A DNA stretch of 64,000 nt from Trichoderma breve. Lineage: Eukaryota > Ascomycota > Sordariomycetes > Hypocreales > Hypocreaceae. A model generated the notes under the pieces. It searched no databases and was not told where the DNA came from. It saw only the letters and a program-made list of their open reading frames with translations. Shown here piece after piece: positions 55,032-64,000 of this stretch. The stretch spans positions 637,501 through 701,500 of the forward strand of contig NW_026611594.1 in NCBI RefSeq assembly GCF_028502605.1, in the 5' to 3' direction. A program made the translations under genes and the position numbers. How positions within the stretch are numbered: position 1 is the stretch's first letter; every line of letters begins with the position of its first letter.

Positions 55032-58000
55032 TCAGTTCTTAAGCTCATGGCATGGTTTTGCAGCTGGATCCATGTTGACGTCCGCCCAATCCGCAAAGAT
55101 ATATCCTCCCAATGCAATGTCACCCTTTGAAATGGGTGCACTTCCGCCCTTGAAAGCTTCATAGCTCTCATATACAGACGCTTTGTGCGTTTTACCTAGC
55201 GCCAAGTTCAGACCAGGAGCTGTGAGGGAGATACTTGAACCATCAAGAGGCCTGTATCAAGTTAGCCAGCATTCTTGCATACTCTCAGATGTGTGGATCA
55301 GGATGGTTAAACTCACAATGGCTGGATAGCATTCTCAAAGACATCCTCAAGGACTGCAACAACGCCCCGGGCAAGCTCTTCATCGCTTAATTCAGGTTCA
55401 AGAGTCAGCTTCACATTATCAACACTGATCATGCCGTTGGGAGCCTTCTTGAGCACATGATCAAGGTGAGCTTCAGCCTTGCTACCATATAAGTAAAAAG
55501 GCATGCGGTCTGGATAAGCTTGATCAAGGGCGTTGAAGAACATTGACTCCTGCACCACCAAACGGATGCTGGTCAGTTTAAAAGTCATAATAGGTTCTTG
55601 GCCATCTTTCGGTATGCCTTCATCAAGGCGCCATACGATATCAGCGCCAGGTTTGACCATGTCTTCAAGGAATTCTTTTTCCGTATTGGCCACAGTGTAG
55701 AATTTATCAGGATTCTCCTTGCGGAGCTGCTGGTAACGCTGTTTAGCATCTTCAGGAAAGTCGGCTGTGATAATGAGCTGCCAGCGGTGGTTCGCCATGT
55801 GAAACATGGGTATGTGAACAAGATGAATCTGTTCAAGACCTTGCATGACGAATCCGTGAAAATCGGGCTCGATCTTGTTGCGAATAATACATTTCTATGG
55901 CTGACGCTTAGTTCTTCATCTTCTGTTGTAGCTTAAAGACCCGAACTTACTTCAACTTCTTCATCCGCAACACGCCTGAAATCTTCAGCCAACTTATTGA
56001 GGAAATCCCTGTCGGTAGGCCATGGGCTCATCGTTACGTTGACCAAATACGACAGGTCGCCACGGGCAGGGTTTTCTTCATGAACAAGCTGTAGACGGCG
56101 CTTGTAAGTCTCGAGGCATTTTCCGTATGTAGCTTCGCCAAAGGATGACGAGGTTAAGAAAAGTGGTCGTTTTGCAACAACATCATCCATTGATGTGACA
56201 GACAGACGCTCAAAGATGCGCTGGTTGAGATAGTTGGCCTCGTTCTGTCGGCAACGCACAGGAATCGGTGAGTACCCATCCATGATCATGAGAGGCGACA
56301 TAGGCATCACTTACTACATCGTCGTTGACTTTTCCGTTGACCTTGAAATTGCAGGCAAATGCATTGATCATCAAATCGCCACCCAATTCACTCAGAAAGT
56401 CCATGCTATCTGGGTCGTCAAAAAGCTGCTCGTTTGTAACGCTTAGAATCTTTTCTCGGATGCGCTGCTTCTCGCTCTCGATATCCCTTTCGGAGAGACC
56501 TTTCTTTTCACTGGGGAGTCGTATTAACGGACAAACGATGAGGTCGTCTTCGGCTCTAGTCATGGTCGCCCAATGACAATAAAGCTAAGATCACGCAAGT
56601 TAGTCATTTATCCAAGGGCATGGGATATAGGACTCATATGACCAACAGACCTTGGTACAAGTAAAGACAGCTTCACCAAGCAGCCTGCCATAGCCATTGG
56701 GGGTGAGCTTGAGCATTTTATGTGTCAGCCAAGTGGCAACTGCTGCTGCACCAGGTTTGCTGCCTTCAACACCATAGACGCCCATGCTCCCCTTCTCGTC
56801 ATTCGCATGGAACACAATAGGGCTAGTCCAGGTGATGAGATATTTCATACGCTCATCACGATAGCAGAGTCCACCCGCGGGATAGTTTATATATCCTGAC
56901 CTAGCGGTGAATGTAAGATTAGTACATAAATAATCTAACACCAAGTTAGACTCACTTGTGAGGATCAATGGTGATGCTATCCGCAAATTCGAGGTACTGA
57001 AGCTGCTCCATTGTGTAGGGTTGAAGAGCCAATGCAGGAACAAGTGGGAGGAGGTCATTTGGAGGAGAGCCTTTGACGGAATGGTCGATTAAGGAGGCGA
57101 AATATCCTCCCCAGGCGGCATCGGCATGAATCGCAAATGATAGGCCCTTAGCCTCATAGTCTCGTCTCAGCCGCACAAGGGCGGCGAGAGGATCGCAAGC
57201 ACCATGCTCCGTCGACCCCATGATGGCAACGCCACCATACACTGGGATGCGGTTATGAATGCAGTTATCAAGATGTTTTTGTAAGTCTTTAATATCCATG
57301 CGAGCATCTTCATCAACTGCAACATTGATGAAATTGTCAGACCCAATGCCCGAGATTGCTACAATTCAAGAATCAGTTAGACACTTATTTAATACGCAGT
57401 CACGGGGAATTTCATCGAAGATGATATGGTAATGACACTTACCACCGCCTTTAGGCCAAGAGTAATGCTTTGTCGTGCTAAGGAAGAATTTGCCCGATGT
57501 CTCAATGTCAAAGTAGCGCTCTAAGTAGTCCTTCCCGACCGTCTGGATGAGATACGGTTTAAGAGCATCTTGTAGGAACTGAGCTGCGATGGAGTATTCA
57601 TTCGCGAGACGGGTAGGAAGCTCCAACACTGTGCTGGGCTTCAGATTAAGCAGCTCCCATGTATCAAGTTCAGTAAAAGGCTTCTTCTCTCCTTTGCAAT
57701 TTTCGACGAGAAATGGAGGATCGGCGTGAGCCAAAAATTTGAGTGGAGGGTCTATGCCTTTGCTTTCATTTTTCCCAATAGCAAGCTTCAAAGACAACGG
57801 GTAGAATTTGAGGTTTCGGACTACAAAGTATTAGCGTAACGTCTTTAAATGCTAAAGGTAAAAACAGAGCGCAACGTACTTGCCCAGATAGCTTCAAGAT
57901 TGGCTACAGAACCATCCTATTGCGACGATAGCAATTAGCAATGATCTGATCAACAAAAATTGAGAAACCACTTACACAAGTAATGTGGCCCCAGGGCGCA

Positions 58001-58512
58001 ACATTCCCTCTCTTTCTGTAACCTAGCATTTTGCAGAGGTCTTTCCCAACAGTCCTTTCCTTCTCTGTAGTCAAAGGGCTTGCTTCAGTTGCGACATTGT
58101 TGGGATTATACATCATCGTCGCCATGTCTAACCCAGTTAGTCATACTGATCATCACAAAGGCAAAGATATCTTACATCCAATGATGCTTGGCAATGCGAC
58201 ATCCATATTCATATGAGCATTATATCGCGGCGACCAAAATGGGATCGAATGCAACGCAAGTTTCTCCGAGAGCGTATTGACGTAGCCACGAAGCTCCTCA
58301 ATACTCTCTGTATATGTCTGCGCTTGCATCATCGAAGACGTGATAAATTCGGGATCATCGTGGTAGAGATTTTGGCGCACTGTCTTCTGGTCTTCCAATA
58401 CTTTGCCCATGAGCTCACTCAGAATATGAAAGTTCTCAGCCTTGGGTCCTAAAAAGTAGGACCCAACTCTTGCATGCGCAAGTCTGTCTTCATGATGAGG
58501 ATCATCACCCAT
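55032..58512 (-). CDS. double-length PLP-dependent (group II) decarboxylase
   Basis: Ten exons, complement(55032..55251, 55317..55894, 55951..56244, 56315..56584, 56651..56900, 56956..57358, 57443..57820, 57880..57916, 57976..58127, 58176..58512), 972 residues; every junction is in frame. The first ~560 residues are a group II amino-acid decarboxylase: YMATMMYNPNNVATEASPLT, CKMLGYRKRGNVAPWGHITC, DGSVANLEAIW, FFLSTTKHYSWPKG, AIHADAAWGGYF (Asp that contacts the PLP ring N) and SITIDPHKSGYINYPAGG with the PLP lysine at about residue 436. A further ~400 residues form a C-terminal part (e.g. VHIPMFHMANHRWQLIITAD) outside the usual ~480-residue fold. Such enzymes decarboxylate aromatic or acidic amino acids. 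The substrate and the role of the extension are unknown. Confidence 0.88.
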
Positions 58513-59414
58513 GGTTATTACTTTGCAAAGGTCGCGCGCTTTGTATGTTGAATTCAGTACTTAATTTATTGAGAATGAAGAGCATTGCAAACAATTTTAC
58601 GGGAGTAAGCCCTCTAATCTATATATGAGGCATTCTCAGTAGCCGAGCTGCCATATCACGAACCTCCAGCTGAGCCACCTTCATGCTTCTAGCTCTTTCT
58701 GGTAACCAAAATTCTCGAATTGGTGCCAAATATGCACGGTAGTGGCTAGTCACCGTCTCAGACATGTTTTGACCACATTATTGAATGTGATATGCAGTGT
58801 AGCAGGTGAGATTTTACAGACGCCTATAACTACATGTACACAAGGCATTTAAGCGAACAACCTTTACAAGCCTACAGAAAGAGGCGTATGGAGTATAAGC
58901 CGCTTCATCCCGCCTTGCATATGATAGCGCATTTCGTATCATAATGACAGCAAAATATCGGAACGCCATGCTGTTTTGGTCTAAAAAGCGGCTATTAAAC
59001 AAGCTCGTAGCCTAACCGATTGGCTGTAAAATACCGAAGTTAAGTAGGCTTCAAGTATTGGCAATAGTCTCATGTTCCTTCAGCTTGTATCTTTCCTGCC
59101 ACTAGTTCTGCGCTCCACCAGCTGATGTGATAGTGTTTGATGCTCGTGGGACACTTCTGTTAATTGCCATTGGCATACACCTCGTAACTAATACCGATAT
59201 GATAATAAGGTGCTATCAGCATATTCAACTTCCATTATAGTCATATCGAGGGGGCAACACTATCTAGAAATAAAGACAAGTAAAGATTCCAGTAGCAGCA
59301 ACCAGTAGAATGCACACAAATCTTGATGTATTGAACCAGGTTCATTCCTCGCTTGATGCATTGAAGCCTCGAACAAGTATCCAACAAGTTCCCTTTATAT
59401 GCGATGCTGATACC
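58513..59414. other. intergenic region between two minus-strand genes
   Basis: About 900 bp holding the decarboxylase promoter and the GH43 3' UTR. The piece CCGAAGTTAAG at about 59034 recalls a 5S rRNA segment, but the rest does not fit. No gene is supported. Confidence 0.4.
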
Positions 59415-61422
59415 TTACGTGCAAGTTCCAACCGATTGTTCCTTGTCCCAGATGTCATGATCCGGGATGTTCTCTTCATAATACGTCTCAGTGACTCTCT
59501 TAAACCCAACGACCGGCCCATCATACGGCCAAGGCTCTCCAAGTCCCGTCGCAAAAATGGCAAATGACGCGCCCGAGAAAACAAAATAGTTTGCTGGTGC
59601 GAATGCCTGCCAAGACGAGGCAATCTCCGCTATGTAATTTGGCTGAAGCGCATTACCTAAACTGTAGCCAAGTTGGTAAAGTAGCGGAGTGGCGCGAATG
59701 TGCAACACGAGGGGCTCTGTCAGCTTTGTGGTGTTGAGGGGAATTTGATGATACTATCCAAGTTAGTCTCCGCAAAATGCAAATGCTGCACTCATTAAGC
59801 ATCTTAAGAGTGATGAAATAATACCTGCGATGTTTGGTTCTGCCAAAGCTCCGTATATATACAAAGCCCTGTGGTGTTCGCGCACGCTGTGACGCCAATG
59901 TCCTGGTGCTGAAACTCGGAGAGATACGAAGAGATTCCAACCTGGTTCTTTGGTCCCAACGTCTTATTGAAGCCCAATAACTCTGCGGAAAATGTCATAT
60001 TGAGGGATTTCTGCTTTCGGAGAAGCGCCGCGGGTGTGTCCCTGTCGCTAAGGCTAAACACATTTGGTCTCAACTCGATACTACCTTTGTGCACCTTGAA
60101 GTTGCGAGTATAAGGAGTTCTCAGCTGGTACCATTCAGAATCTAGCTTCTGAGAAGAAAAGTTGTCCACGAATGGAGGCGGAATGCGGCGCTTGCCAGTT
60201 ACCGGCCCAACTTCTTCGCTCAGGAGAATCGGTTTCCCGTCGTTGAATATTGGCCATCCATCTTTCCAGGTGACACTTGTGAGGAAAGTTTCTCGTCCTA
60301 ACACTCATAAGCATTCGGTTCACTGTACCAGATCGTCTAAGACATACCCAGTGGAGAGCTTCCATTTATCTTCCTGCGAGCCAAGAAAGCTGCATACCAT
60401 TCACCAGCTGGGGTTTCTACCATGGTAGCATGTCCCGTAGATTGCACCGTCAGATTATCGAACCCATACGCTCCATTGAACAGAAGAGGATTGTTCGGTC
60501 CAGCCTTAAAGGGGCCTTCCGGCGACCTGCTCCTGGCGATAGTCGAGCGGTGCAGATCATCAGTTCCACCTTTAAAACAGCATTAATTCTTATTCTTCTT
60601 ATTTGTGGATTCTTCTTTTAGAAAAGACTCACCTTCCGCGATCAAGAGGTAATACCAGCCATCTTTAAATGTCATCTTTGGCCCTTCCGGCCGAGCTGTA
60701 GCATTGTGGGCCAAGGTACCGTTCCACAAACTCCGATACTGCCCACTACAGCTCCCGTCTTTCAGACTGATCTCGCATTGGTAAATACCCCAGAGTCGGT
60801 CTTGGTTGTTATTCGGTGCCATAAGATTCAGGTACGTCTTTTTCGAAACGGGATCTCTGAATAGTTCTGGGTCAATGCCCCACGGATCAGCCCAGGTAGG
60901 CTCAGACCAGTGAATCAAGTCGATAGACGACGCAAAGAATACACGTGGCCACACTCGGGCGACTGGATCGTATGTCCAACGCGTCATGGAAGCAATCCAG
61001 AATTTTCCGTCAAAATGAGCCAATGAGGGCGCCCAGGCTCCTATCAATAGTCAATAAATACATGATCTCACTGGCTCATGCTGATTTGGTATACGGACCT
61101 GCTCCTGTGGGCGTGCCATAGAGCTGTAGTTGGTCAGGTTGTGTAAAAGCATGTGATATTAGTGTCCAATTGGACAGGTCACGGCCTACTCTCAAGTTAG
61201 ATCATTCTCTACAGAGTTCATCCTACTGGATCAGCGATTCTTACTTTTGTAGATGGGAATTCCCGGGAAATACTCGAAGCTAGATGTAGCTATGTAGTAG
61301 TCATCTTGAACCCGAAGAATCGAGGGATCGGGATTCCATCCTGATATGATCGGATTGTGAATTGCTTTAGAGAGACTAGCTATTGTAAGCCAAATTCCGA
61401 AGAAGATATTATTTCCCCGCAT
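59415..61422 (-). CDS. GH43-family glycoside hydrolase (xylosidase/arabinofuranosidase type)
   Basis: Six exons, complement(59415..59753, 59825..60297, 60348..60569, 60633..61040, 61099..61185, 61245..61422), 568 residues. A signal peptide (IFFGIWLTIASLSKAIHN) leads into the five-blade propeller with the general base in WNPDPSILRV, the pKa modulator in WGIDPELFRD and the general acid in ATARPEGPKMTFKDGWYYLL. Further marks are YGTPTGAGAWAPSLAHFDG and GHATMVETPAGEWYAAFLA. The C-terminal ~230 residues, from PPPFVDNFSSQKLDSEWYQL, form the beta-sandwich usual in GH43 xylosidases (DUF1349/GH43_C-like). It is secreted and probably releases xylose or arabinose from plant hemicellulose. The GT-CCGT donor of intron 2 is non-standard but keeps frame. 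Confidence 0.9.
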
Positions 61423-62587
61423 GATTCGTGATGGATAGGGATAACACCCTCTAAGTTGTCATGAGGGCATCAGGCTCGCCAGTAGTCAGTATAAATACAT
61501 GAGTGGTGACTTCTGCCGAATTAATTAAGAGCTGAATATATGCAGCATGTTTTCATTGTTCGGCTACGCAAGCAAATACCCCTTAACCCTTCTTCGACCT
61601 AGGGTAGACCGATTGAAAAATGAGCAGTGTCCGGTACAAGTCTCGGACCAACCTCCGGCGGTAGCTGTGATGTGGACAGACTATGTAGTCGCTTCCTCCC
61701 CTGGCTAACTCCACGCTGCTAGTTCATCTCCAATTACCCCAGATTCTCCAACTGTTTCGGAAAGCATGCCGACAACTTCCTTTGATCCCCGGCCAACTTG
61801 CGCTTTGAAGATGGAGTAGCAGATTGCTTACCACAATCGGAACAATGTTTACTTCAGAGCCGGAGGTCACAAGTCTCCACACCAAAAAAAATCCAGTTCT
61901 ACATACGATGACACCTTAACATCTTAAGAGCCATGCGTGCTTCTTCTCTACTAATAATCTCTTCGATCGGTAACAGTTTGACATCACCATCTTGTTGGGC
62001 CGTCTTGATTAATGAACCATGAAAAAACTTTGACGCACAAACGAGGCGTTGTCGTTGAAATATGACAAATCGCTACCAGTTCAGGATATTGGAGCAATAC
62101 TTAGCTCTTGTCGATTACATATTCTCTTCTTCTAGTCACACCGTCTTGTGCTGAGTGGCGTTTGGTAAGTTCTTGGTAAGGATTACAGATTAAGATGAGT
62201 AATTTTGAAGGAAGATCATCCTTATGGAGATGCTGCAAGAAATTCCAGAACAGTCTGTACTTGGTAAATGGGTATCATTTGTGATTATTGATTGTACGTC
62301 AAGTTTATGAGTAGTGTATTAACAAAGTTTCCGTGAAGTCTATGGTTACTATGGCTAATTTCTTCGTATTTGTTCAGACTTGGGTAAGGCACTGCTCAGT
62401 ATGAGAGCTCTATTACAATTTGTCAAACATTTTGATTATGGTAATTAGTCTATACTATTTGGTCTTTCTCAATCTAGAGTCCCGGATATTTTCTCATATT
62501 CTCTAACTTTGCCATGAAATTTAGCCCAATCTCCTGATAATATGCTCCATAGCAGATAAATTGCATTCCCAGAACAAGATGATGTTC
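61423..62587. other. intergenic region, no gene seen
   Basis: About 1.2 kb. It has the GH43 promoter next to 61423, including a TATTTATA-like stretch on the minus strand near 61490, and the 3' UTR of the MFS gene. AT-rich, without coding signal. Confidence 0.4.
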
Positions 62588-64000
62588 TCAAAGAGCATAA
62601 CGGCCCTTCTTTCTGATTTTCTCACCAAACACAAAGAGGATCCAGGGAATGGGAATCAGACCAATGGCGATGAAACCGAGCAGACTAGCCGCCCATTTTG
62701 TCGTCAATTTATTGTACACTAGATAACGTAGAGTCAGTATCGTGTCAAGAATGGTAACTTCCCTCTGTATGGTCAACCTACTTTGTATGATAAAGAGCGG
62801 AAAGGCAGCAGCAAATACATAGCGTGTAAAGGCATTTGCTGACAGCGCCGAGGCGCCGTATCGTGCACCGTAGCAGTCGATCATATAGGTAATACTAGTG
62901 GCCTTGATCATGCACCTTTGTCAGTATATAGCACGTAAACTAGACCATATGAGAGCAACTCACGAATATGCAGAGATTTCCCCAGTTGAAAGGGATCAGA
63001 GCAAGCACCGGACTAATCCAATGGATATCCGAGCGAGCTGTCCAGGCAAACCAGAAAAGGCCAACGGCGACTCCCAAACTTCCCATCATAGCTGGATAAA
63101 GGCGCTGCTCAGGTGGCAGATGGCCCACATCTCCTCTTTCGCGTGCCTCAATGGCCTTCCTCTGATAGATGAAGCGGTCACAAAGAACGTTGGTCATAGT
63201 TGCAATCAGTGTGCCAACACCCAGGGAGATAAAGACGAGCCCATTCTGGTGAGAATTAAAGCCATACGTCTTCTGGAAGACCAAAGGCAGAGATGCAAAG
63301 AACGCGTAGAGCACAGCAAAGTCGAAGCCAATGTACAAGCTCAAGAACAGAACGATGGGCTCGGTAAAGAGAAGATGCATAGGTCTCACCAGCGATTCGG
63401 TCACCCATTTGTGCACCGCGCCCCAGCTCAACGAGGGCATCTTCTTCTTGGAAAGCAGCTTCTCTTTGATCGATTCTTTATTGTCACGCTCGAGGATTTT
63501 CTTTTTGTATGTCTCCTTCATGCCGAGCGCAAAGACGCAGGTCGCGACACCCCAGAAGACGGAGACCCATTCGAGCCAACGCCAGTTGAGTCTTTCCACG
63601 ACAAAACCGCCGATTATTGGAGCTGGTGACAAGTTAATGCTTAGTATTTTTACCATACTTGACACAGCAATGAAGAATAATTTGGGGCATTGACATACCA
63701 ATACAGGGTCCCATAAAGGGGGCCATAACAAAGAGAGCCGTCGCCGGTCCACGACGTGCAGGAGGCCACATATCCGCCATTGTGCCTCCGCCAACGCTCA
63801 ATGCCGGGCTTCCAAAGACGCCGGCGAAGAAGCGGCAAATGACCTCGGCGGCAATGTTCTTTGATGTAGCAGCACCTATGAGAAAGAGGGTGGCAATGGG
63901 CAGCCCCAGGCGGTACACAATCAATCGTCCTGCTGTCTCGCTGAGCGGTGCACCTATCATTGGTCCAAAGGCCAAGCCGAGGCAAAAGAGTGAAATGCCG
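62588..64000 (-). CDS. MFS transporter, DHA1 type, 5' part cut by the window edge
   Basis: Exons seen are complement(62588..62718, 62782..62902, 62964..63622, 63699..64000), about 404 residues; the start lies beyond the right edge. The visible part opens in TM2-TM3 with GLAFGPMIGAPLSETAGR, then ICRFFAGVFGSPALSVGGG, WPPARRGPATALFVMAPFMG and APIIGGFVVERLNWRWLEWV, typical of the DHA1 polyamine/drug antiporter group. TM7-TM12 are complete (FDFAVLYAFFASLPLVFQKT, ATSITYMIDCYGARYGASAL, GLIPIPWILFVFGEKIRKKG). The frame of all junctions agrees. It is adjacent to GH43 in the same orientation; substrate unknown. Confidence 0.9.

Noticed and set aside
58985..59080. 5S rRNA-like piece (CCGAAGTTAAG with nearby GATTGGCTG)
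   Set aside because: Only a short segment resembles a 5S gene; the flanking stems and the internal control region do not line up.

Overview
The window reads as genomic DNA of a filamentous ascomycete (Pezizomycotina, most likely a Sordariomycete such as Hypocreales; the placement is inference). The reasons are short 49-75 nt introns with GTRAGT-like donors, CTRAC branch sites and YAG acceptors, monocistronic genes on both strands, Zn2Cys6 regulators, a HET-domain gene, a PNP/NACHT-ankyrin gene pair, a hydrophobin, a DUF3433 membrane protein, an intron-bearing nuclear tRNA-Lys, and decayed gene copies with C-to-T type damage as left by repeat-induced point mutation (RIP). Gene models below were spliced by hand; all reported multi-exon models keep frame across every junction.

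Layout. 1-3 kb: 3' part of an F420-dependent-NADP-oxidoreductase-like gene, then a secreted protein-arginine deiminase. 3.9-11.5 kb: an immunity/allorecognition island with a PNP_UDP-domain gene and a NACHT-ankyrin NLR in divergent orientation, followed by a HET-domain gene. 12-18 kb: a DHA2-type MFS pump and a monocarboxylate-type MFS transporter around a gene-poor gap. 18.5-20 kb: a broken kinase-like gene and tRNA-Lys(CTT). 20.6-28.3 kb: surface proteins (GPI-type Ser/Thr-rich protein, DUF3433 multi-pass protein, CAP/PR-1 protein). 29.7-35.1 kb: GNAT acetyltransferase, MFS transporter and a convergent Zn2Cys6 regulator. 35-45 kb: gene-poor, relic-rich stretch with an S-formylglutathione hydrolase pseudogene, small fragments, a tiny hydrophobin, tRNA-Asn(GTT) and a Pth11-like 7-TM protein. 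45-64 kb: a metabolic block of GMC oxidoreductase, ACS-type MFS permease, GH88, Zn2Cys6 regulator, a double-length PLP decarboxylase, GH43 and a DHA1-type MFS that runs off the right edge.

Most notable result. When spliced, the PNP gene (minus strand) and the NLR gene (plus strand) each start with a separate first exon carrying nearly the same Gly/Asn/Gln-rich, three-repeat motif (GxGxQ about every nine residues), ending at the same place in the motif and in the same intron phase. This is the signature of a fungal NLR-effector pair that signals by amyloid templating, here with a stand-alone nucleoside-phosphorylase-like domain as the likely executioner. Neither first exon would be found by reading long ORFs alone.

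The 45-64 kb block (oxidoreductase, permease, unsaturated-glucuronyl hydrolase, xylosidase-type hydrolase, regulator, transporter) may act together in uptake and breakdown of plant-derived sugars or uronic-acid oligomers, but co-regulation is inferred from proximity only.
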